Shown: positions 1-5,906 of the stretch, piece after piece | How the letters are laid out: every line of letters begins with the position of its first letter | Numbering within the stretch: the first letter of the stretch is position 1 | NCBI GenBank assembly: GCA_023144675.1 | Contig: JAGLFE010000449.1 | Coordinates: forward strand, 1-5,975 | Length of the DNA: 5,975 bases | Reading direction: 5' to 3' | Source: Thiomargarita sp. | Lineage (GTDB): Bacteria > Pseudomonadota > Gammaproteobacteria > Beggiatoales > Beggiatoaceae | The notes under the pieces: generated by a model | What the model was told of the DNA's origin: nothing | The model's input: only the letters and a program-made list of their open reading frames with translations | The model's database searches: none | Translations under genes and position numbers: made by a program

Positions 1-4
1 AATA

Positions 5-40
5 GCTAAGGTTTATTATGACATAAATCGCAACTAACGG
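5..40 (-). repeat. 36-bp direct repeat, left copy: relic of a multiheme cytochrome 3' end
   Basis: This stretch is identical to 3737-3772, in the same orientation. Read on the minus strand it encodes the residues VSCDLCHNKP and a TAG stop, which is the last heme-binding motif and terminus of the cytochrome gene at 3738-5714. Identity stops abruptly on both sides: position 41 onward is the interspersed repeat element, and positions 1-4 differ from 3733-3736. No start codon or other cytochrome sequence precedes it, so it is a fragment and not a gene. It may be the truncated end of a paralogous cytochrome, or the second half of a direct repeat made when the segment 41-3736 was inserted. An assembly artefact is possible if the window begins at a contig end. 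Confidence 0.85.
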
Positions 41-133
41 CTCGTAGCTCGGAGTAAGCTTGCGAACTCCAACATTTAAAGCGGATAGATGAAAAGTTGG
101 ACTTCCTATGTCAGTCCAACCTACGTGCTACGT
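40..133. repeat. Interspersed repeat element, left copy (78-bp identical core at 56-133)
   Basis: Positions 56-133 are identical over 78 bp to 659-736. The leading GCTCGTAG (40-47) is also shared, but the join to the core differs by a few bases. The element contains an 8-bp perfect inverted repeat (96-103 with 113-120) around a 9-nt loop. Here a second small inverted repeat, GGAGT/ACTCC (51-55 with 66-70), replaces the terminal inverted repeat seen in the right copy. It encodes no protein and carries no transposase. It looks like a small non-autonomous palindromic element of the MITE or REP kind. It abuts the 36-bp cytochrome relic directly and lies just downstream of hicA. Confidence 0.85.
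92..120 (-). terminator. Candidate intrinsic terminator after hicA, inside the repeat
   Basis: Read on the minus strand, GTTGGACT and AGTCCAAC form a perfect 8-bp stem with a 9-nt loop, followed at once by TTTTC. The hairpin lies about 87 bp past the hicA stop codon. The U tract is only four long, so termination may be partial. The same structure occurs in the right copy of the repeat, after the kinase gene. Confidence 0.45.
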
Positions 134-206
134 TATAATGCAAAGCGTTATGAAATGTGTTCTCAACGAAGATGTTAGAAACGAAGGCAATCCCATGTCC
201 AACCCA

Positions 207-395
207 TTAAAATTTCGGTGGTAGTCCAGCTTGTTTACATAATTGATTAGCGGTGATTCTATCAAAAATTCGATGCCTTTTCACCGGAATCGTCTTAATA
301 TTGTTGGTGTAGATAGAATGGTTCCCGCCTTCACGTAATAAATAAAACCCATTGACTTCAAAGTATTTAATTAAATTACGCCGCTTGACAGACAT
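207..395 (-). CDS. hicA: HicA-family mRNA interferase toxin
   Basis: This 62-residue protein fits the HicA (YcfA) toxin family, small double-stranded-RNA-binding-fold ribonucleases that cleave mRNA independently of the ribosome. Visible family features are an N-terminal helix (about residues 5-15), the GGNHSIY segment with His26 as the expected catalytic residue, the IPVKRH strand (36-41), and a C-terminal helix ending in KQAGLPPK. The length is normal for the family and there is no internal stop, so the toxin looks intact. The ATG at 393-395 lies inside the end of hicB and gives a 20-nt overlap. No good Shine-Dalgarno sequence precedes it, so translation is probably coupled to hicB. The antitoxin-first order is the less common arrangement but is known. 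Function is inferred from family resemblance. Confidence 0.85.
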   Translation of the reverse strand: MSVKRRNLIKYFEVNGFYLLREGGNHSIYTNNIKTIPVKRHRIFDRITANQLCKQAGLPPKF

Positions 396-615
396 TTTGA
401 ATATCCACAGGTAGTTGTTCTATCAAACTATTTCCTAACGGAATTTCCTTATTTTGCTGATGATAGGCTAAAACCATTTCCTGAAGGGCATCTCTCAACA
501 TGGCACGGCATTCTTCAATATCCTTACCTTCCGTAACCACTTCGGGCCATTCGATGAGTTGCCCCATATAGCCGGAGTCAATTTTGATATATTTAGCAGT
601 GTAACTTTGTAACAT
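376..615 (-). CDS. hicB: HicB-family antitoxin
   Basis: This 79-residue protein is the likely antitoxin partner of the overlapping hicA. It shows the compact HicB fold pattern: an N-terminal strand, then GYMGQLIEWPEVVTEGKDIE (the strand, proline and turn region typical of the family), and a helix ECRAMLRDALQEMVLAY followed by NKEIP. I see no C-terminal ribbon-helix-helix or helix-turn-helix domain, so it is the short HicB-like type, and how it would autoregulate is unclear. I chose the ATG at 613-615 because AAGGT (623-627) lies 7 nt upstream and because the family domain begins here. The frame stays open to an ATG at 676-678, but those 21 extra residues would be partly encoded by the interspersed repeat and do not look family-like. 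The gene is first in the hicB-hicA operon. Confidence 0.85.
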   Translation of the reverse strand: MLQSYTAKYIKIDSGYMGQLIEWPEVVTEGKDIEECRAMLRDALQEMVLAYHQQNKEIPLGNSLIEQLPVDIQNVCQAA

Positions 616-622
616 TATTTTT

Positions 623-627
623 ACCTT
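623..627 (-). promoter_or_regulatory. Ribosome binding site that fixes the hicB start
   Basis: Minus-strand AAGGT lies 7 nt before the ATG at 613-615. This supports the 79-residue HicB over the longer form starting at 678, whose upstream bases are repeat sequence. Confidence 0.6.
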
Positions 628-640
628 GTGGGATGTATTT

Positions 641-669
641 AAAATAGCTCGTAGGTTAAAGCTTGCGAA
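641..669 (-). promoter_or_regulatory. Possible hicBA promoter with its -35 box inside the repeat
   Basis: On the minus strand TTCGCA (664-669, 4 of 6 matches to the sigma70 -35 consensus) and TATTTT (641-646, 4 of 6 matches to the -10) are separated by exactly 17 bp. Transcription would begin about 15-20 nt before the hicB ATG. The -35 box lies inside the 78-bp repeat core and the -10 lies outside it. Both boxes are weak matches in AT-rich DNA, so this is tentative. Confidence 0.3.
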
Positions 670-738
670 CTCCAACATTTAAAGCGGATAGATGAAAAGT
701 TGGACTTCCTATGTCAGTCCAACCTACGTGCTACGTGC
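646..738. repeat. Interspersed repeat element, right copy, with terminal inverted repeats
   Basis: The core 659-736 is identical to 56-133. This copy keeps terminal inverted repeats: AGCTCGTAGGTT (646-657) pairs with AACCTACGTGCT (721-732) at 11 of 12 positions. An internal 8-bp hairpin (699-706 with 716-723) nests inside. The layout, about 90 bp with inverted ends and no coding capacity, is what a miniature inverted-repeat element would look like, though no target-site duplication is evident. It fills most of the gap between the kinase stop and hicB. Confidence 0.85.
695..723 (-). terminator. Candidate intrinsic terminator after the kinase gene, inside the repeat
   Basis: On the minus strand an 8-bp perfect stem (GTTGGACT/AGTCCAAC, 9-nt loop) is followed by TTTTC. 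It begins about 39 bp past the kinase stop codon and ends before the proposed hicBA promoter, so it would insulate the toxin-antitoxin operon from kinase read-through. The short U tract limits confidence. Confidence 0.45.
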
Positions 739-761
739 TGAATCCATTATACTCAATTAAA

Positions 762-3665
762 TCAAACCAACCACCGCCAGCCCCCAAAAAAGCAATAATA
801 AATCAAAAACAGGTGGGCTGTAACTAGGAGAAAGAAGGCAAAGCGGGCTATCCAAGAGGGAGTACTGGTTTCTATACTTTTTTCCACTTCGATTGCCACG
901 CCTCCTGCCACGCCGACTGCCACGATTAATGCTACGCCGATGCCGATTGCCACGCCTTCTACCACGACTCCTATCACGACGATTGCCACGACGATTGCCA
1001 CGATGATTGCCACGGTCATTGCAAAATTATTATCAACTTCTCCAAACAACCCTGTCAATAACCAGTAAAACAATAATACGGCAGTTAGTGATAAATAAGC
1101 TTCAAAGCCCCAATCCGAAGAATTATACGGTATTAATTCTAGTCCTAATGCTAAAGTCGGCATTAATAAAGGCAAAAAAATTAAGGTACTGACTAACCAT
1201 TTACCGACATTTTCTTTATCATGAAAGGTATTTTGATAGATTTCTAAATTCTGCGGCATTACCAAAGTCCACCATAATAAACGAAAATAATCTAGTGGAT
1301 TTAGGGGAGAAAGTTGTTGAGGTCTTGCTAATCGTTCTTGAGCCTCTTTGTATTTTTGCTCCTGAACCTCACGTTTAGCAACCTCTTCCCGTTTTTTCTC
1401 AGCTTGCTGTTTTCTTTCTCTTGCTTGTTGTTCCTGTTCTTTTGCTAACTGTTCTTGAGCCTTACGTTTAGCAATCTTTTCCTGTTTTTTCTTAGCTTGT
1501 TCTTGAATAAATTTTTGACTGGTTTGCTGTTTTTCAATTTTTAGCGTATTTTGAACTTGCTTTAAACATTCAACCACATACTGCGCTGATTCTAGACGTT
1601 CTTCTGGATTTTCAGCCACACAATCACACAATAAATCCCGCAAAGCAGAATTATTCGGTAAATTGCGTTCCAAAAATGGATGCGGATTCTTACCAGTCCA
1701 TAAACGATACATCGTCATGCCAAACGCAAACACATCACTTTTGGCACTCGGCTGTCCATAACGATAGGCATAACCGCGTTGTTCTGGTGGCGCGTAATCC
1801 AAAGTCCCCAAAATAGCTTGCCCAAATACCGTTGTATTTGATTGATGTTTAGTTGTTTCCGATAAAGCAGTCGTAACTCGCGCTAAACCAAAATCAATCA
1901 CTTTAACTTTTAAGTCAAACCTGTCAGGTTTAATTAGCAACAGATTAGCCGGTTTTAAATCTAAATGACAAATACCCTTTTCATGCGCTTGTTGTAAAGC
2001 ATTCGCAATCTGCACCGCCACCGACAACCCAGTGATTAAATCCAGTTTGCCCTCCTTTTCTAACCACGCCTCGCCATCTATCGCTCCCGCAATATATTCG
2101 CTAACAAAATAAGGCTTAGTTTGGTGAATAATATCGGCATAACCATAATCTAAAATTTCCGGCACATAATCACCGGCAATGTCGTGCATGGTTTTCGGTT
2201 CTTGAAAAATTTGCTCCAAACTATCGCTAATATTTCCCCAAAAACATTTAACCACCACCAAATCATGCCCTTTTATCTTAAAATTATGGTTTTCACATAA
2301 AAACGCACAGCCCATGCCGCCCGCACCCAACATTTTTTTGATGGGATAATAGCCTTTATTTTTGCTCATATCATGCAGGGCATAAGCGCGATCTAAAGCA
2401 ATTGCCTGATTAAAAGCACTCAAAGCTTGGGCGTATAAATCTTCTTGGGCAGCCACGGTGCTGGCGGTAAACGCTTTACGCCAGCGCACCTGAAATAAAT
2501 TAAAATAAGCTAAAGCACGATCTTTTTCATTGCTTGTCTCCTCAATCAACCGCACGAATAAACGCTCCGCCTTCTCCAAAGCACCGCTAGAAGATAACAC
2601 CCGCCCAGCTTTATTGGACAACTGCCCATACAGCGGATGTTGTGGCGATAAGCGTTGTAATTGTATCAACAAATCTTGCAACAATTGCCGATTTTCGGAC
2701 GTATATTGCACCATCCCATCACGATGGTTAATTTGAGCGGAATGATTTTGTTGTTGAGCGGTTAATATGTCATCAAACTTTTGTTTGAGTTCCTTTACTA
2801 AATCATGCGTTTTAATAACCGCTTGTTTCGTTTCAGCGACATCTTCCTTAATTTCATCCAGATTAATATAGACATCCCTTGCCCAATCCAAGACTTCATC
2901 TAACTGATCCGCAAACCGATTCTGAAAACTGAGCAATTGTTGTTGCTGATTTTGCCACTGTTCTAAATGTTGTATTTGTTGAGGAATTTCATTCAAGAAA
3001 GGATATTTTTCCTGAGTGTTTTTCAAATCATCCAAAGTAGCCTGAATATTTTTGACATCAATACACAGGCGTTCTTGTTGTAATGCGGTTTGTGTTGCTT
3101 GAACTCGCGCATCTTGGCGAAATTGTTCCCGAAAGAAAAATAAAACGCTATCACCCAATAAACCGTTAAAACGTAGAAATGCCGCTAAATTATCATCAAC
3201 GACTTCAATCTGTTGCATTTGTGCGAGGATTAAATCGCTGATGGCGAGGGTTTTTCTATGTCCAATAAGAGCAGATAAATCTTCTTCGGTTATCTGTTTG
3301 ATTTTAAACAGTTTATCGGTATTTTTAGCCCATTTTTGTAGCGGTTTAACCAAGCCAAGTTTTGGTACTTGCCGTTGTTCACTAAAGGGTTTAAAATAAC
3401 TTTGTTCGATTTGCTTGGCGAACTCGCGGGTGATTTTAGAATGGCGTACTTTTTTGATAAAAGAATCGGGCGCATCCAGCCCAATACTAATAGCAACAAA
3501 GCTGTAACCACAAGCGTTTTGATAAGCTTTGGTGATTTCATCGGCAGTGAAGGTAAAATGCTCCTGAATAATGGGCATCGCTTTTTCTAGCACCTGCGTC
3601 GTGATTTCTACGATGGCAGGGCTATCTAATAAGCTGCCAAATAAAGTTTGAGTTAGAGAAGGCAT
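762..3665 (-). CDS. Membrane-anchored Hanks-type Ser/Thr protein kinase with large N-terminal region and repeat-containing transmembrane tail
   Basis: This 967-residue protein should phosphorylate Ser/Thr on unknown substrates at the inner face of the membrane. Residues 1-190 are a mostly helical region I do not recognise, 190-310 are coiled coil, and 347-432 are TPR-like helices. The kinase domain spans about 440-703. It has Gly loop GAGGMG (447-452), Lys473, Glu489, catalytic HLDLKPAN (Asp569, Asn574), DFG (591-593), GTLDYAPPE (620-628) and SDVFAFG (643-649). All catalytic residues are present, but HRD reads HLD, making it a non-RD kinase. Residues 705-782 are a Lys/Glu/Gln-rich coiled coil. 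The tail has hydrophobic segments near 823-844, 856-876, 885-926 and 940-960. There is no PASTA or other extracytoplasmic sensor domain, so sensing is probably cytoplasmic. The only usable start is the ATG at 3663-3665; the upstream frame stops soon and no clear ribosome binding site is seen. Confidence 0.85.
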   Translation of the reverse strand: MPSLTQTLFGSLLDSPAIVEITTQVLEKAMPIIQEHFTFTADEITKAYQNACGYSFVAISIGLDAPDSFIKKVRHSKITREFAKQIEQSYFKPFSEQRQVPKLGLVKPLQKWAKNTDKLFKIKQITEEDLSALIGHRKTLAISDLILAQMQQIEVVDDNLAAFLRFNGLLGDSVLFFFREQFRQDARVQATQTALQQERLCIDVKNIQATLDDLKNTQEKYPFLNEIPQQIQHLEQWQNQQQQLLSFQNRFADQLDEVLDWARDVYINLDEIKEDVAETKQAVIKTHDLVKELKQKFDDILTAQQQNHSAQINHRDGMVQYTSENRQLLQDLLIQLQRLSPQHPLYGQLSNKAGRVLSSSGALEKAERLFVRLIEETSNEKDRALAYFNLFQVRWRKAFTASTVAAQEDLYAQALSAFNQAIALDRAYALHDMSKNKGYYPIKKMLGAGGMGCAFLCENHNFKIKGHDLVVVKCFWGNISDSLEQIFQEPKTMHDIAGDYVPEILDYGYADIIHQTKPYFVSEYIAGAIDGEAWLEKEGKLDLITGLSVAVQIANALQQAHEKGICHLDLKPANLLLIKPDRFDLKVKVIDFGLARVTTALSETTKHQSNTTVFGQAILGTLDYAPPEQRGYAYRYGQPSAKSDVFAFGMTMYRLWTGKNPHPFLERNLPNNSALRDLLCDCVAENPEERLESAQYVVECLKQVQNTLKIEKQQTSQKFIQEQAKKKQEKIAKRKAQEQLAKEQEQQARERKQQAEKKREEVAKREVQEQKYKEAQERLARPQQLSPLNPLDYFRLLWWTLVMPQNLEIYQNTFHDKENVGKWLVSTLIFLPLLMPTLALGLELIPYNSSDWGFEAYLSLTAVLLFYWLLTGLFGEVDNNFAMTVAIIVAIVVAIVVIGVVVEGVAIGIGVALIVAVGVAGGVAIEVEKSIETSTPSWIARFAFFLLVTAHLFLIYYCFFGGWRWLV
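891..1022 (-). repeat. 12-bp in-frame tandem repeat encoding Val-Ala-Ile-Val/Gly units of the kinase tail
   Basis: Read on the plus strand, units close to GATTGCCACGAC or GATTGCCACGCC follow each other at 12-bp steps from 891 to 944 and from 945 to about 1016, with one 6-bp half unit at 939-944. Three consecutive units (981-1016) are nearly identical and the others have diverged. Because 12 and 6 are multiples of three, gain or loss of units keeps the kinase frame. The encoded stretch is kinase residues about 885-926, a hydrophobic run of four-residue units such as VAIV, VAVG and VAGG, long enough for one long or two short membrane spans. Confidence 0.85.
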
Positions 3666-3672
3666 AATGTTT

Positions 3673-3701
3673 TTTATAGGGGTGAGTAATTACGATAACA
3701 A
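3673..3701 (-). promoter_or_regulatory. Probable sigma70-like promoter of the kinase gene
   Basis: On the minus strand TTGTTA (3696-3701, 4 of 6 matches) and TATAAA (3673-3678, 5 of 6) are spaced 17 bp. The expected transcription start falls at or within a few bases of the ATG at 3663-3665, so the mRNA would be nearly leaderless, in line with the missing ribosome binding site. A hyphenated palindrome GATAA-CAA-TTATC (3694-3706) overlaps the -35 box and an 8-bp palindrome GTAATTAC (3686-3693) lies in the spacer. Either could be an operator, although AT-rich palindromes also arise by chance. Confidence 0.45.
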
Positions 3702-3736
3702 TTATCTTACATAATCAATGTACCACATAAATGTTG

Positions 3737-3772
3737 GCTAAGGTTTATTATGACATAAATCGCAACTAACGG
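3737..3772 (-). repeat. 36-bp direct repeat, right copy: 3' end of the cytochrome gene
   Basis: This copy is identical to 5-40, with the repeats starting 3732 bp apart. It covers the last eleven or so codons of the cytochrome, including the ninth CXXCH motif, the TAG stop and one further base. The two copies enclose the kinase gene, both interspersed repeats and hicBA. Confidence 0.85.
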
Positions 3773-5714
3773 TTTGCCCTTTTTCCAAAGTTATTACACT
3801 ACCTTCTATATTAAAACTCCGAGTTACTGCCATTTTAGATAAAGCAGTTCCTTCGAGTTCTTGACCATGACAAGCTTGACAATTACTAGCATTATTCTCA
3901 TAAAAATCCTCATGTCCTGTTGTCCAACGTTCATCATTTATATTATGTAAACCATGTGGTCCATTAATAGTTAGCGGTAAATTATCAGCTAAATGGCAAG
4001 TGCTGCATTCAATAATAGTACCACTATGTCCTTGCAATTGTAGCGCAGTTAAATTATCATTCGCCATTTCATTAGCATTAGGCCAAGTCGCATGGGTACT
4101 GCCATGACAGTTACTACAAGCAATACCGCCATGTCCAAAGCTATCTTGAAATAAAGTATTGTCATTTTCCGCAAAACGTTTATTTTCAGCAATAATTGGG
4201 GAAGCTGATTGGTCTCCTATTTTATAAGCTTGTTTTAAGCGAATAGCATCATAATTCAGCAAATCTTCTGCTTGTAAATAATTAGTTGCATCTCCCGTAT
4301 GGCAAGATTGGCAACGAGGTAAATCAACCCAAGGGCGGCGAATTTCACCATCATTACTCCCATCGAGACTTCCCCCTGTTTTTAAAGCAAATGCTCCTCC
4401 CACCGCCAGCAAATTACCATGACAATCCTTGCACTCAATACCAACGGTTTCCATAACTCCTCGATGACAACGAGTTGTTTTGCCTGGATGACATTGGTAA
4501 CAATTATTTTCATCTGAAGTATTTTCCATGACTTCGCCATGTTTTTTATGAATCGCTTGGGAAAAGCTAGGATAAAATTTTTGCATACCCGTTACCCCAT
4601 TTTTAGCTATGTCTAGTGGTGAAGAATAATGACAATTATTGCACAACATTGGCGTATTATCTTGTAAATCTGTACCTTGATGCTTATCATGTAAAATCAA
4701 AATATTTTTCTTCGCTTCATTTTCTGCATCGGTATCAGTTGCCCAAGTTATATTAGGATTATTAGCGGCTGTTTCACCTGTAGCATGGCAATTCTTGCAA
4801 GAAACATCGGAAGATACAGGAACCACAATATCAGTAGCAGCCAATAATTTACCACTATTTTTATCATAAGCATTAACTCGCAATAAAGGATAGGAATTAT
4901 ATTGTCCGTTATCATCTATAGGCACGATGGGAATTGACTTGGCAGTAAACCAGCTTGGTTCAGTTTTATATTGAAATGACTGAGTTGTTACATCAGTATT
5001 ATCTGCAGGCATATATAAACCAGCTAAACCTTGCCCTGGTAATAAATCCATCGCAAATAAATCAGCTCCATATTGCCAAAAATCGGTTTTATTTAAACTA
5101 CTGCTATTAATTGAACCACGCCGATCAGTTACCGCTGTGTAGCGTAATTCGATTTGGCTATCATTAAGAAATTTGGGAGTTGCATCTTGTCTAATAACTT
5201 GGACATTTAAACTATTAGATGGTGGCAAAATAGAAAAAATATCAAACCTTTTATCCATGCAGTGCATTCCGCCTTTACTCGATGGCAATATCCGAATACC
5301 TTGGTCTTCAGGCAAAAGACTAAAACTTAGAAAATTTAATCCCGCTTCCCCACCAAGCCAATTTTCTGGATTAAGTGGATCAGTATTAGTTTTGCTTATA
5401 ATTTGATATAAAGGATAATTACCGCCCACTAAAACTCCTGATTCAACTGAAAATAGGGGGTATTCGCCTTCAAAAGTCTGATTTTGTAAAAAGGGTGTAA
5501 TCGTAGTTACCCAATTCATTTCTGTTGTCAAAAACAATAATTTACCTGCTAAAAAGGTAGCAACATACATATCCCCCGTCTCTCGTGATGCGAATTTAAC
5601 TTTGGCGGTAATTTCTTGGTTATCACCATGTAAAATAGTTTGTGGCGAATATAATTCACTACTGTTGCTGGAAAAAGATAAGCATAAAAGGAATGAAAGA
5701 AACCATTTTTTCAT
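3738..5714 (-). CDS. Exported nonaheme c-type cytochrome of unknown electron-transfer role
   Basis: This 658-residue protein starts with a signal peptide (MKKWFLSFLL, hydrophobic to about residue 14, possible cleavage after Ser18). The sequence before Cys11 does not fit a lipobox, so a periplasmic or outer-membrane-associated soluble protein is more likely than a lipoprotein. Residues 20-300 lack heme motifs and look strand-rich. Nine CXXCH motifs fill the rest, at Cys306, 358, 405, 428, 468, 533, 570, 612 and 651. Histidines that could be distal ligands include 342, 345, 389, 392, 528, 541, 563, 587 and 590, which suggests bis-His hemes for electron transfer. A lone CH pair (416-417, in TTRCH) sits between hemes 3 and 4. 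The segment from GGMHCM (148) to the first heme resembles large multiheme cytochromes of unclear function in several proteobacteria. Donor and acceptor are unknown. The ATG at 5712-5714 is supported by AGGA 6 nt upstream and by the signal peptide. Confidence 0.9.
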   Translation of the reverse strand: MKKWFLSFLLCLSFSSNSSELYSPQTILHGDNQEITAKVKFASRETGDMYVATFLAGKLLFLTTEMNWVTTITPFLQNQTFEGEYPLFSVESGVLVGGNYPLYQIISKTNTDPLNPENWLGGEAGLNFLSFSLLPEDQGIRILPSSKGGMHCMDKRFDIFSILPPSNSLNVQVIRQDATPKFLNDSQIELRYTAVTDRRGSINSSSLNKTDFWQYGADLFAMDLLPGQGLAGLYMPADNTDVTTQSFQYKTEPSWFTAKSIPIVPIDDNGQYNSYPLLRVNAYDKNSGKLLAATDIVVPVSSDVSCKNCHATGETAANNPNITWATDTDAENEAKKNILILHDKHQGTDLQDNTPMLCNNCHYSSPLDIAKNGVTGMQKFYPSFSQAIHKKHGEVMENTSDENNCYQCHPGKTTRCHRGVMETVGIECKDCHGNLLAVGGAFALKTGGSLDGSNDGEIRRPWVDLPRCQSCHTGDATNYLQAEDLLNYDAIRLKQAYKIGDQSASPIIAENKRFAENDNTLFQDSFGHGGIACSNCHGSTHATWPNANEMANDNLTALQLQGHSGTIIECSTCHLADNLPLTINGPHGLHNINDERWTTGHEDFYENNASNCQACHGQELEGTALSKMAVTRSFNIEGSVITLEKGQTVSCDLCHNKP

Positions 5715-5720
5715 AATTGT

Positions 5721-5724
5721 TCCT
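5721..5724 (-). promoter_or_regulatory. Ribosome binding site of the cytochrome gene
   Basis: Minus-strand AGGA lies 6 nt before the ATG at 5712-5714. It is the clearest Shine-Dalgarno sequence in the window and fixes the start that yields an intact signal peptide. Confidence 0.65.
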
Positions 5725-5820
5725 AAGTTTTTTAAGAGTGTAATTTTAATGCGGAAATTATTTAATTAGTTTAACATAAGCATGGATGAAATATATTGAT
5801 AAATTAGAAAAAAATCCTAA

Positions 5821-5870
5821 CAAAATAAATTTTGTATCAAAAATATAAAGTTAGTTTACAATAAATTGTA
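5821..5870. promoter_or_regulatory. Pair of AT-rich 14-bp palindromes upstream of the cytochrome gene
   Basis: CAAAAT-AA-ATTTTG (5821-5834) and TACAAT-AA-ATTGTA (5857-5870) are both perfect 6-2-6 palindromes sharing the centre AATAAATT, 36 bp apart centre to centre. They lie about 105-155 bp before the cytochrome start. They could be operator sites for a dimeric regulator. Neither matches the FNR consensus TTGAT-N4-ATCAA. The surrounding DNA is very AT-rich, so chance occurrence is a serious alternative. I could not call a convincing -35/-10 pair between them and the gene. Confidence 0.25.
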
Positions 5871-5906
5871 ATTGTTCCCCCAACCCGACTTAAATTATTA
5901 GTATAA

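Noticed and set aside
108..224. Plus-strand open frame of 38 codons (ending NPMSNPLKFRW) between the left repeat and the hicA end
   Set aside because: It starts inside the repeat, overlaps the hicA 3' end, lacks a clear ribosome binding site and matches no family I recognise. It could be a relic, but this cannot be supported.
40..738. CRISPR array based on the repeated 78-bp units
   Set aside because: There are only two copies, 603 bp apart, with protein-coding genes between them, and the repeat is too long for a CRISPR repeat.
891..1022. Non-coding satellite or repeat region interrupting the kinase gene
   Set aside because: The units keep the kinase reading frame throughout, and the gene continues into a further membrane segment and a normal stop codon, so the repeat is part of the coding sequence.
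2530..2736. Plus-strand open frame opposite the kinase coding sequence
   Set aside because: It lies antisense to the kinase's coiled-coil and TPR-like region and has low-complexity, Cys/Asn-rich composition with no family resemblance. It is a shadow of the real gene.
3290..3590. Open frames overlapping the kinase N-terminal region on both strands
   Set aside because: They are out of frame with the well-supported kinase gene and have no recognisable domains or translation signals.
5682..5714. Cytochrome as a lipoprotein, because Cys11 follows a hydrophobic run
   Set aside because: The residues before Cys11 (FLL) do not fit a lipobox, which needs a small residue directly before the Cys. An ordinary signal peptide fits better.
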